Of a DNA stretch of 50,698 nucleotides, positions 32,626 through 40,547 are shown in pieces (the stretch's first letter is position 1; the number at the start of each line of letters is the position of its first letter). Source of the DNA: Phycisphaerae bacterium (lineage in GTDB: Bacteria > Planctomycetota > Phycisphaerae > Sedimentisphaerales > Anaerobacaceae); the NCBI GenBank assembly GCA_030615025.1, contig JAUXAB010000021.1, positions 1 through 50,698 of the forward strand. Direction: 5' to 3'. Below the pieces are notes generated by a model. It was not told the origin of the DNA, ran no database searches, and worked only from the letters and a program-made list of their open reading frames with translations. The position numbers and the translations under genes were made by a program.

Positions 32626-33075
32626 ATGAAATCCGAAGAGAAGAATATCTTGCTTATTGTCGGTCTGACCTCTTTGCTATTTATAACTTTCACCGTTATC
32701 ACAGGAAAGGCCGGCAGCCTCGAACCTACTGCTCCGCCTCAGCCGACTATGGTGACACTTGACCAGATTAGCGCCCAGATTGCAGCTTTATCGTCGCCCA
32801 TTGGAAAAGTCGTTCGAGGAGTAATTACATTTCCAGATAGCACATATGGCGGAGGAGTAGAGTTGTCCCAGGCCTTCTCACCGGCGGTTGACCCAAATCG
32901 CAGCCTCGTTATGCTAAGTCCAACAGTTACTTCTGAGAACCCCGGCGCCGACAGTAGCTGGGTAGCCCGCACAGGAGCATGTCTGATTGAGCTGACCGAA
33001 ACGCAAATCACCGTGCGGGTCGAACCGCTCCCAGTTGTTAAGAAGGTCAGCTACCAGATAATCGAATATAAATAA
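32626..33075 (+). CDS. Small exported protein with LEPxxPPQPTM motif
   Basis: This 149-aa protein has an N-terminal signal or anchor helix (about 10-28) followed by AGSLEPTAPPQPTMVTLDQI, almost the same motif as in the protein at 30917. The rest is a beta-rich C-terminal domain (GVITFPDSTYGGGVELSQAF, then TAQ-like strands ending VSYQIIEYK) that resembles short receptor-binding or tail-fibre tip modules, though I cannot name it. GGAGG precedes the ATG. It converges with the next gene. Confidence 0.72.
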   Translation: MKSEEKNILLIVGLTSLLFITFTVITGKAGSLEPTAPPQPTMVTLDQISAQIAALSSPIGKVVRGVITFPDSTYGGGVELSQAFSPAVDPNRSLVMLSPTVTSENPGADSSWVARTGACLIELTETQITVRVEPLPVVKKVSYQIIEYK

Positions 33076-33087
33076 AGTATTGAAAAA

Positions 33088-33155
33088 CCGAGAGCCAACG
33101 TTGCGCTTATGTCTGACGGTCTCAACGTCTCGAGCACGTAACATAGCTCTCTCGG
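33088..33155. other. Long stem-loop between convergent genes
   Basis: CCGAGAG (33088-33094) pairs with CTCTCGG (33149-33155). The 54-base interior can also pair internally (ACGTTG near 33098 with CAACGT near 33123). It may serve as a two-way transcript end, although no T-run is adjacent. Confidence 0.3.
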
Positions 33156-33211
33156 CTGTTCACAATATGAAGCGCATTAAAAGCCGCGGCCAATTGGTGA
33201 GTAGTGAGTGG

Positions 33212-33628
33212 TTAATACCAGACGGTAATTATAATATTAGGCTCGGTCTTTTTGGCCTGGATCATACCTGTAACTGTATTGGTTCGTTTTATCATAACGC
33301 CCGGGTTCTCTTTTAGCCATTTGGTGATTTGCTCATCAAGAAAGTCCAGAGCGCCGGGGTGCAGTTTTGTAAAGAAGGTCCTTACGCCCGTGATTCGGTT
33401 AGTGGAAACTACTTTTTCCTCCACCTTTTTTACAGCCGGCTTTGGCACCTCAATCTTCGGCACCTGCGCCGTGCCGCTGCCACCCAAACTCAAAGGCGAA
33501 TGTGAAACACTCGCATCGCTCGTATCGTCATCGTCGAAGGGAATCGGCTTATCAAGGTCTTCGCCTAAGGGGATTGGCTGATCGAAATTTGCGTTGCTGG
33601 AAAAGTTACTATTATCGAAATTATCCAT
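33212..33628 (-). CDS. Hypothetical protein with acidic N-terminus and conserved-looking C-terminal domain
   Basis: This 138-aa protein is predicted cytoplasmic. The first 75 residues are low-complexity and acidic, with repeated QPIPLGEDLDKPIPFDDDD-like wording, followed by a Lys/Pro/Val linker. The last 60 residues (RITGVRTFFTKLHPGALDFL, then KENPGVMIKRTNTVTGMI) look like a compact alpha/beta domain. GAGGGA is seven bases before the ATG. I have an impression of having seen similar C-termini in planctomycetal genomes, but no function can be given. Confidence 0.68.
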   Translation of the reverse strand: MDNFDNSNFSSNANFDQPIPLGEDLDKPIPFDDDDTSDASVSHSPLSLGGSGTAQVPKIEVPKPAVKKVEEKVVSTNRITGVRTFFTKLHPGALDFLDEQITKWLKENPGVMIKRTNTVTGMIQAKKTEPNIIITVWY

Positions 33629-33683
33629 ATACTGTCCCTCTACTAAAAATTATATTTTAATAATGCCACTTGGGTATGACAGA

Positions 33684-33728
33684 GACCCCATTTTGTCCGC
33701 CCTTAGGTGGGTCGCAAAATGGGAACCC
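33684..33728. repeat. Palindromic repeat family B, copy 3
   Basis: GACCCCATTTTG (33684-33695) faces CGCAAAATGGGAACCC (33713-33728) with a GC-rich spacer that itself folds (CCGCCCTTAGGTGGG). The ends are the same as copy 1, in the opposite orientation. It lies in the gap between the small hypothetical gene and the secretin gene end. Confidence 0.72.
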
Positions 33729-33799
33729 ACACAGCTAACTGCCAAGCGAAAATAACGGCTGAATTTAGCCGGATAGCTCATTTGTTTTGTTATCTTTTT

Positions 33800-33859
33800 T
33801 TAGGCCTTTTTAGCTTCCGCTTCGGCTGTTTCTGCTTCCTTCTTTGCTTCCTCTTTGTA
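33800..33859 (-). pseudogene. In-frame remnant of the secretin C-terminus beyond the TGA
   Basis: Read on the minus strand in the secretin frame, the bases after the TGA encode YKEEAKKEAETAEAEAKKA and then TAA. The composition matches the coiled-coil tail exactly. The region was therefore coding until recently, or is still reached by readthrough, or the TGA is an assembly error. Confidence 0.7.
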
Positions 33860-35998
33860 TCAGCCCTTATCTCTTTTGGCTCTTGCTTTTTTAGCAACTT
33901 CTTCTTCGGGCTTCTCAGTCTCGGCCTTTTCAGCGGCCTTGGCCTTGGCGTCAGCTTCAGTTTTTGCCTTTTCGGCAGCTTTGGCCTTTGTTTCGGCGTC
34001 TGCCTTGGCTTTTTCCGCTTCAGCCATTAGCCTTTCTGCATCAGCTTTTGCTTTTTCGGCTTCGGCCTTTAGCTTTTCAGCCTCTGCTTTTAGCTTCTGA
34101 GCTTCAGCCTTGTCTTTTGCCTCACCTTCTTGTTTGGGCCTCTCAGCCTCGGCCCTGGCCTTTTCAGCAGCCTCGGTCTTTGCCTCAGCTTCGGCCATTG
34201 CCTTTTCTGCATCAGCTTTTGATTTTTCGGCTTCGGCTGTTGCTCTTTGTGCATCAGCTTTGGCTTTTTCGGCTTCGGCCATTGCCCTTTGCGCATCAGC
34301 TTTCGCTTTTTCGGTTTCGGCCGTTGCCTTTTGCACATCAGCTTTTGCTTTTTCGACTTCGACCGCTGCCTTTTGTGTATCAGCTTTGGCTTTTTCGGCT
34401 TCGGCCTTTAGCTTTTCAGTCTCGGCTTTTAATTTTTCTATTTGGGCTTGTGCTTGCTTCTCGGCGGCAGTAGCTTTTTCTGTGGCTGTTTTGGCTTCAG
34501 CCTTTGCTTTTTCGGCTTCGGTTTTTGCCTGCTGTTCGGCGGCGGCAGCTTTTTCGACCTTTGTTGTTGCCTGTTCGGCTTCTGCTTCTGCTTTTTGGGC
34601 TCTCTGGTCGGCTTCTCTGACAGCAGTTCGGGCCTCTGCTTTTTCTGCCTCGGCCTCAAGGCGTGATTGTTCAGCCTCCAGGGTTTTATCCCGCTGCTTT
34701 TTATCGGCGTCGTGTTTTCTTTTGAGCTCTTCCATCATTTCTTTTCTTGGGATACCGCCGGTGGAGAAGGTCGGAGTTAATATGAATATAGTCTCCACGG
34801 CTCGCTCTTCAAAATCTCTGCCTGAGAACAGAATGCCGAGGAGGGGTATGTCTTTTAGAATTGGGAAGCCGCGGACAACATCGCGCTCCTCAATCTTCCT
34901 TATCCCTCCAATTACCAAACTTTCGCCTCGTCTGATGCGGGTTTCTTCATTTTCGATTTCTTTTCTGGTGACGATGTTTATTTGCTTGACGCCTTCGGGA
35001 GTTAATTTTGAGCTGAGAATGGCCTTTGTTTTCAGGCCGATGGAGCCGTCTCCGAAGTAGACGTGGGGAGTGATTTCAAGCGAATCCACTATCTCCACAT
35101 ATTCGAATTGCGTTGTTACATAATCCAATTCCGGACGCTCTGTAGTTATCCTTTGCAGCGGTATGTTTTGAGTCGACTGGACTTTTGCTTTCTCGCCATT
35201 GACGACTTCAAGGGCGGTGTTCATCCGGATTTTGAGATAACCGTGAGACTCCAACACATCCACCAAAGCTGTGAATTTATCGCTCAAGTATCCGGCCTTA
35301 AGGCCCATTTTTGCACGAGCTACGTCTCTAAGCACGGCCCCGGGAAATGCAGGGAATACTTCTTCCCCTTGCTCCACTAACAAGCGAAGCTGGTTGATGA
35401 AAGGCATACCTGCAGGTTTCAAAGCAATATCCTCACCGAATAGGTCTAAGATTTCTATAGTGGTTGACCGGTCCAGTGTCTTATCCGCATAAACCTCGGA
35501 TATAATACACTCTATTTTAACCTGAACCGGCGGGACATCCACCCACTCCAGAACTTCAAGTACCGCGTCGATATCCTCCTTGAGTGGGCATCTTACTATC
35601 AACTGGTTGGTAGCAGGAATACTGCTGACCTTATAGTCCTTGATGGAAGTTGATTTGCCTTTTGCGTTAAAAAGCAGCGTGGCAAACTGCTCATGGACAA
35701 CAGTTTTCAATTTGTCCGAGGTATGGTACTGGCAGAAGTAGTATAGTCTCCACTCCGGCGCTCCGCCGACTACGTGCTGTTTGATTTCTGGCGGGGATTT
35801 GTAGATTTGCGGCAGAGGGATATTGGGCTCGGGTGTCATTCTAAATCCGCTCAAATCGCTGATGATCTTTTCGGATTGAACTTCGGCAGGTTTTGTGCCT
35901 AATAACTCCCCGCAGCCGCAAATACACGGCAAAGTTATTACAGCCAAAGCCACGATTAGCCTTTGACTGCGGCTAAATTTCTGGCCGAGTCCGCGCAT
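33860..35998 (-). CDS. Secretin (type II/III secretion GspD-like) lipoprotein with coiled-coil tail
   Basis: This 712-aa outer-membrane secretin has a signal with lipobox-like CICGC near residue 28. N-domains (about 85-175, ending VLEVLEWVDVPPVQVKIE) precede the beta-barrel secretin domain (about 250-425), with hallmark RRGESLVIGGI and VVRGFPILKDIPLLGILFSG. After residue 430 comes about 280 residues of Ala/Glu/Lys-rich coiled coil with a 14-residue period (AEAEKAKADAQRAM type), unusual for a secretin. The TGA at 33860-33862 is followed in the same frame by 19 more Ala/Glu/Lys codons and then TAA at 33800, suggesting a recent nonsense mutation. GAGG precedes the ATG. Confidence 0.85.
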   Translation of the reverse strand: MRGLGQKFSRSQRLIVALAVITLPCICGCGELLGTKPAEVQSEKIISDLSGFRMTPEPNIPLPQIYKSPPEIKQHVVGGAPEWRLYYFCQYHTSDKLKTVVHEQFATLLFNAKGKSTSIKDYKVSSIPATNQLIVRCPLKEDIDAVLEVLEWVDVPPVQVKIECIISEVYADKTLDRSTTIEILDLFGEDIALKPAGMPFINQLRLLVEQGEEVFPAFPGAVLRDVARAKMGLKAGYLSDKFTALVDVLESHGYLKIRMNTALEVVNGEKAKVQSTQNIPLQRITTERPELDYVTTQFEYVEIVDSLEITPHVYFGDGSIGLKTKAILSSKLTPEGVKQINIVTRKEIENEETRIRRGESLVIGGIRKIEERDVVRGFPILKDIPLLGILFSGRDFEERAVETIFILTPTFSTGGIPRKEMMEELKRKHDADKKQRDKTLEAEQSRLEAEAEKAEARTAVREADQRAQKAEAEAEQATTKVEKAAAAEQQAKTEAEKAKAEAKTATEKATAAEKQAQAQIEKLKAETEKLKAEAEKAKADTQKAAVEVEKAKADVQKATAETEKAKADAQRAMAEAEKAKADAQRATAEAEKSKADAEKAMAEAEAKTEAAEKARAEAERPKQEGEAKDKAEAQKLKAEAEKLKAEAEKAKADAERLMAEAEKAKADAETKAKAAEKAKTEADAKAKAAEKAETEKPEEEVAKKARAKRDKG

Positions 35999-36035
35999 AA
36001 TTAAAGCCTCGACGCTACTAACTTACGTCTGATAG

Positions 36036-36097
36036 GCAGTGCACTGCTGTATATTTTATATTTAAGTTCTTCTACCGTACATAAATAAGGACGGTAG
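36036..36097. promoter_or_regulatory. Leader of the secretin gene with perfect palindrome and hairpin
   Basis: GCAGTGCACTGC (36036-36047) is a perfect 12-bp palindrome and could be an operator. CTACCGT (36072-36078) pairs with ACGGTAG (36091-36097) around 12 bases. Both lie between the minus-strand promoter and the secretin ATG. Confidence 0.45.
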
Positions 36098-36105
36098 ACT
36101 AACTT

Positions 36106-36133
36106 ATTGTATTGCATATTTCTTTATCGTCAA
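36106..36133 (-). promoter_or_regulatory. Promoter of the secretin gene
   Basis: On the minus strand TTGACG (36133-36128) and TACAAT (36111-36106) are 16 bp apart, one mismatch in each hexamer. The leader to the ATG is about 100 nt. Confidence 0.55.
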
Positions 36134-36227
36134 GCATATTAAAATAAAATTAGCAAAAAAAAGCCCTTTGATTTTACCCAAATTAACATTAGACCAAGCC
36201 GCGTTTTTGTGCTATTTTTATCGGATT

Positions 36228-37571
36228 ATGGCGAAAAAAAAGCAAAATAGTGCAATTATTGGCTTTGTGGCACTGGGCTGTCCTAAAAATATTATCGACA
36301 GCGAAAAGATGTTAGCCGAAATCGCCCAGGCTGGTTTTCTGATAACCGCCGAGCCCGAAAATGCTGATGTCGTTGTCATCAATACTTGTGGCTTTATCGC
36401 CCCCGCCAAAGCCGAAGCGCTCGAAGCGGTAAAACACGCCGTCGACTGCAAACTTAATGGCACCGTAAAAAAAGTAATCGTCACAGGTTGTCTGCCACAA
36501 AGATTAGGCCGGCAGCTTTTCGAGCAGACTGACGGCATCGATGCCATTGTTGGCCTTGGCCAGCGGGATAACATTGCTCAGATAATCGAAAAAACTATTC
36601 ACTCCAGTCAACCTGCTGCTTATCTGACTCAGTCGCCGCACGCGATTAGTGACGATAGAGCCAGATTACTTATTAGCCCGCGTCACTGGGCGTACCTGCG
36701 AATCAGCGAGGGCTGCAATCATAAATGCTCTTTCTGCACCATACCTGCAATCAGAGGTTCGTTTAGAAGTAAGCCTGAGAAGCTCATTTTGGCCGAGGCC
36801 GCCGAATTGGTTTCAGCAGGAGCAGTCGAATTAAACATAATCGCGCAGGACACGACATACTACGGCCGTGATTTGAAAATGGAAAACGGGCTCAGCGAGC
36901 TTGTAAGAAAACTTGAACAGATTGCCGAGCTGGTGTGGATTCGATTGATGTATCTCTACCCCGCAGAGATTAATGACCAGCTAATTGAAACCATCGCAGA
37001 AAGCAAAAAGGTCGTTCACTATCTTGACATTCCAATCCAGCACATAAACAATGAAATCTTAAAAGCTATGCACCGGCCCGATACCAAAGACCGGCTCCAG
37101 CGACTGATTGAAAACTTGCGCCCACGGCTCCCCGGTTGTCTATTGCGAACAACCATAATAGTTGGCTTCCCCTCAGAGACCGACCGGCAATTCAACGAGC
37201 TACTAAACTTTATCGAATGGGCGCAATTCGATGCCCTCGGCTGCTTCAAATTCTATCTCGAATCCGGCACCGGCGCCGCCGAAATGCCCGCTCAGGTACC
37301 TGACCAGGTAAAGCAGCAGCGTCTCGAAGAGCTGATGCTCACCCAGCAGAAAATCGCCTTTGCTAAAAACAAAAACAGAATCGGCAGCAAACTTACCTGC
37401 CTGGTCGATTCCGTTGATAACGAAGGCACCGGTCGGGGACGCTTTTACGGACAGGCACCCGATATCGACAGCCTCTGCATCATTACAAATTGCTCAGCAA
37501 GCCCCGGACAGTTCATCGATACGAAAGTCGTTGGCACAAAAGACTACGATTTGCTCGTTGAGCAGATTTAG
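36228..37571 (+). CDS. rimO: Ribosomal protein uS12 methylthiotransferase
   Basis: This 447-aa radical-SAM enzyme adds a methylthio group to an aspartate of uS12. The N-terminal UPF0004 domain ligates one [4Fe-4S] through cysteines in ALGCPKN (C18), NTCGFI and VTGCLPQR. The radical-SAM cluster is C163-x3-C167-x2-C170 in GCNHKCSFC. A TRAM domain forms the last 70 residues (KLTCLVDSVDNEG, then GRGRFYGQAPDID). The sequence pattern separates RimO from MiaB. ATG 36228 is preferred over a TTG at 36168, since the N-terminus then fits the family. It is followed 38 bp later by pgsA. Confidence 0.92.
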   Translation: MAKKKQNSAIIGFVALGCPKNIIDSEKMLAEIAQAGFLITAEPENADVVVINTCGFIAPAKAEALEAVKHAVDCKLNGTVKKVIVTGCLPQRLGRQLFEQTDGIDAIVGLGQRDNIAQIIEKTIHSSQPAAYLTQSPHAISDDRARLLISPRHWAYLRISEGCNHKCSFCTIPAIRGSFRSKPEKLILAEAAELVSAGAVELNIIAQDTTYYGRDLKMENGLSELVRKLEQIAELVWIRLMYLYPAEINDQLIETIAESKKVVHYLDIPIQHINNEILKAMHRPDTKDRLQRLIENLRPRLPGCLLRTTIIVGFPSETDRQFNELLNFIEWAQFDALGCFKFYLESGTGAAEMPAQVPDQVKQQRLEELMLTQQKIAFAKNKNRIGSKLTCLVDSVDNEGTGRGRFYGQAPDIDSLCIITNCSASPGQFIDTKVVGTKDYDLLVEQI

Positions 37572-37609
37572 TATTGAATTGCATCTGAAACCGCAGTAAA
37601 CTTGCCGCT

Positions 37610-38233
37610 ATGCTGAGAATTATTCCGAACATCTTGACTTTTGGCAGGCTTGTTTTAACTGTTGTTTTCCTGATTATGATTCTTTACTCACCACCTCGCT
37701 ATGCTCACGGCGAACTGCCCTTTCCGGGCTTTCTTGACATTGCTTTTATCTTCTTCGTCATTGCCGGCCTAACTGATATGGTTGATGGAGCTATCGCCAG
37801 GAAATTAAACGTCGCCAGCAAGTTCGGGCGAATGGTCGACCCACTGGCCGACAAAGCCCTCGTCTGCGGCGCCTTTATATGTTTTGCGATAATTGGTGAG
37901 CCGAAGCTTTTCAATTTTGGCCCGGGGGCATTGGCGGCTATTCACTGGTCCGTGGCGGGGATACTCACCGCAAGGGAAGTGTACGTTACCGTGCTGCGTC
38001 ATATTGCAGAAGCTCGGGGGGTCAACTTTGCCGCCACCATCTCAGGCAAGGTCAAGATGTTCGTACAGTCTTTTGTCATCGGCACCGTGATAATGAAAAT
38101 GGCTCATGTCCAGACCGCTGTGTGGGGATATTGGTTCATTGCCGTAACATTTGCGATTATGTTGGCGGTTACAGTTATCTCAGGGCTGAGGGCAACTCAG
38201 CGAAGTGGCTGGAAAAAGCAAGCTGAGGGATAA
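37610..38233 (+). CDS. pgsA: CDP-diacylglycerol-glycerol-3-phosphate 3-phosphatidyltransferase
   Basis: This 207-aa membrane enzyme makes phosphatidylglycerophosphate. It has the CDP-alcohol phosphatidyltransferase motif D-x2-D-G-x2-A-R-x8-G-x3-D-x3-D, seen as DMVDGAIARKLN and FGRMVDPLADK near residues 56-82. Several hydrophobic helices and the N-terminal IIPNILTFGRLV complete the family pattern. The rimO-pgsA order recurs in several bacteria. It is followed six bases later by the glycosidase gene, so the latter may be co-transcribed. Confidence 0.92.
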   Translation: MLRIIPNILTFGRLVLTVVFLIMILYSPPRYAHGELPFPGFLDIAFIFFVIAGLTDMVDGAIARKLNVASKFGRMVDPLADKALVCGAFICFAIIGEPKLFNFGPGALAAIHWSVAGILTAREVYVTVLRHIAEARGVNFAATISGKVKMFVQSFVIGTVIMKMAHVQTAVWGYWFIAVTFAIMLAVTVISGLRATQRSGWKKQAEG

Positions 38234-38239
38234 AATGAT

Positions 38240-40474
38240 ATGAAACATCAATTGTGCTATATGACAAAGTTAGTAATTTTTTGTGCTGTCTTTTCGGTGT
38301 TCACAAGTCCGGCGTCGTCGGCATACGTCTGGGCGAAAACAAGTCAGGCAGAGAAGGTAGAAGAATATATGCCGCTGGTTCCGGAAGGGAAAAAGTGGAA
38401 ATTGGCGTGGAGCGATGAGTTCAATGGCACAATGATTGACAAGTCAAAGTGGGAAATCCTCGGAGACTGGAAGCGGCGCGATGGTTATTGGGTGAAAGAA
38501 GACGCCTATCTGGACGGTAAAGGAAATTTGATACTTCGCACAAAGAAAGATGGGAGCCGTTATACCTGTGGGGCCGTGCGGACTAAAAACAAATTCGAGC
38601 ATAAGTTCGGCTATTGGGTAGCTCGATGCAAGTTTCAAAAACAGCAAGGACACTGGCCCGCATTTTGGCTTCATACAAACAGCGTTGTTAAGGTGGGAAA
38701 CGAGGGCAGGGACGGCACAGAAATAGATATTATGGAGAAACCCTGGCTTCAAGACAAAATAACCCAGAACTTACACTGGGATGGCTACGGAAAAGAACAT
38801 AAGCACGCCGGCAAAAGTTCCACAATACCCGGCTTAAGCGAGGGATTTCATACCTTCGGCCTAAACTGGACGCCGGACGAGTACGTTTTCTATGTTGACG
38901 GCGAAGTGACATGGCGCACCAGTGCCGGTGGTGTTTCACAGGTGCCGGAGTTTATAAAACTTACCGAGGAAATCGGAAAGTGGGGCGGTGATATAACAAA
39001 GGCAAAGCTTCCCGATTACTTTTTAGTGGATTACGTCCGGGTATACGACATGGTTGATAACGGTGAGACGGGTAGACAAAGTAACATCATTCGCAAGGCC
39101 GTAAACGTCAGGCCTTCGGCCCGGCAGCTTGCCTGGCAGGAGTTGGAATTCATCGCCTTCATCCACTTCACGGTCAACACATTCACGGACAAAGAATGGG
39201 GCAACGGCAAGGAAGACCCTGCCATTTTCAACCCTACCCAGCTCGATACCCGTCAGTGGGTGAAAGTCTGCAAGGACGCTGGTATGAAGATGATAATCCT
39301 CACAGCAAAGCACCACGATGGCTTTTGCCTTTGGCCGAGCAAATACACCGAGCATTCGGTAAAGAACAGTCCCTGGAGGAATGGCAGGGGCGATGTGGTG
39401 CGAGAGCTGGCCGATGCGTGCCGTGAAGCCGGATTGAGGTTAGGTCTCTATTTGTCGCCGTGGGACCGTCACGAGCCGGCTTACGGCGATACGGCTAAAT
39501 ACAACAAGTTCTACAAAAACCAATTACGGGAGCTGCTGACGAATTATGGCAAGGTTGCCGAGGTGTGGTTTGATGGAGCCAAAGGGCCGGATGCCAAGGA
39601 TATGGTCTATGACTGGCTCGGCTATTATGCGATTGTGCGTGAACTACAGCCGAACGCGGTTATTTTTAATGGTCTCGATGTTCGCTGGGTTGGCAACGAA
39701 TCCGGCTATGCCCGCAAGAGCGAATGGAGCGTTATGAAGAGAAACGAGAAACCCTTCGGTTTCATAAACAACCACCAAAGGGATTTGGGTGGTCTTAAAG
39801 CGCTGGGCGATGGGGAAAACCTGATATGGTATCCGGCTGAAACGGATGTGTCGATTCGGCCGGGATGGTTTTACCACGCCAGCCAGGACGAAAAAGTCAA
39901 ATCAGTTGAACACCTTGTGGATATCTACTACAAGTCTGTCGGTCGCAACTCCGTGCTGTTGCTCAATCTTCCGCCTGATCAGCGTGGTCTTATACACGAG
40001 AATGACGTCCGGCGTTTGCGCGAGCTGCGCAAGGTTCTCGACGCCACATTCAAGCACAATTTTGCTTTGCGCGTTGCCGTAAAAGCCTCTCATATCCGCG
40101 GTAACAATCCTGTGCACGCACCGGATAAAGCAGTCGACGGCAATAAGGATACCTACTGGACCACGGATGATGGGACAACCGCCGCCACCCTCGAATTTGA
40201 CCTCGGCAAAAAGTGTACGTTTAACGTGGCCGAACTGGCCGAATATATCAAAATGGGCCAGAGGGTCGAAGAATTCGTCCTCGAAGCCTGGGATGGGCAG
40301 AGCTGGAGGGAATTTGCTCGAGGTACCACAATTGGTTACAAACGCCTGCTGCGCTTCGACGACGTTACCGCTCAAAAGGCGCGCCTCAGGATACCGGCCT
40401 CTCGCGTCTGTCCGACCATTTCTAACTTCGCTCTATATTATGCACCACTAATCGAAAAGATTATCGATAATTGA
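38240..40474 (+). CDS. Secreted multidomain glycosidase: GH16 + GH29 alpha-L-fucosidase + F5/8-type C
   Basis: This 744-aa exported protein has a signal peptide (hydrophobic core about 10-25). Residues about 48-272 form a GH16 beta-jellyroll domain with catalytic motif TEIDIMEKP: nucleophile E161, D163 and acid/base E166. Residues about 285-600 form a GH29 fucosidase-like barrel (LTAKHHDGFCLWPSKYTEHS, GLYLSPWDRHEP, nucleophile D445 in WFDG). The last ~130 residues resemble an F5/8-type C carbohydrate-binding domain. Carrying both glycosidase families in one chain suggests attack on a fucosylated, laminarin-, agar- or carrageenan-like polysaccharide. GAGGGA stands 12 bases before the ATG. It follows pgsA by six bases. 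Confidence 0.88.
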   Translation: MKHQLCYMTKLVIFCAVFSVFTSPASSAYVWAKTSQAEKVEEYMPLVPEGKKWKLAWSDEFNGTMIDKSKWEILGDWKRRDGYWVKEDAYLDGKGNLILRTKKDGSRYTCGAVRTKNKFEHKFGYWVARCKFQKQQGHWPAFWLHTNSVVKVGNEGRDGTEIDIMEKPWLQDKITQNLHWDGYGKEHKHAGKSSTIPGLSEGFHTFGLNWTPDEYVFYVDGEVTWRTSAGGVSQVPEFIKLTEEIGKWGGDITKAKLPDYFLVDYVRVYDMVDNGETGRQSNIIRKAVNVRPSARQLAWQELEFIAFIHFTVNTFTDKEWGNGKEDPAIFNPTQLDTRQWVKVCKDAGMKMIILTAKHHDGFCLWPSKYTEHSVKNSPWRNGRGDVVRELADACREAGLRLGLYLSPWDRHEPAYGDTAKYNKFYKNQLRELLTNYGKVAEVWFDGAKGPDAKDMVYDWLGYYAIVRELQPNAVIFNGLDVRWVGNESGYARKSEWSVMKRNEKPFGFINNHQRDLGGLKALGDGENLIWYPAETDVSIRPGWFYHASQDEKVKSVEHLVDIYYKSVGRNSVLLLNLPPDQRGLIHENDVRRLRELRKVLDATFKHNFALRVAVKASHIRGNNPVHAPDKAVDGNKDTYWTTDDGTTAATLEFDLGKKCTFNVAELAEYIKMGQRVEEFVLEAWDGQSWREFARGTTIGYKRLLRFDDVTAQKARLRIPASRVCPTISNFALYYAPLIEKIIDN

Positions 40475-40547
40475 TTGTGGACTCAAGACGCAGGACTTAA
40501 TTCAAAGTTCAAAAAGTGTCGAACGTCCTGACTGGCCGGGATAGTTT

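Noticed and set aside
33080-33316. 78-codon open frame after the PPQPTM gene
   Set aside because: Overlaps the intergenic stem-loop and the end of the convergent gene; no start signal.
33900-34700. Long plus-strand open frames opposite the secretin tail (for example 34110-35060)
   Set aside because: They are antisense shadows of the Ala/Glu/Lys repeats; the minus-strand frame has signal peptide, secretin domain and Shine-Dalgarno.
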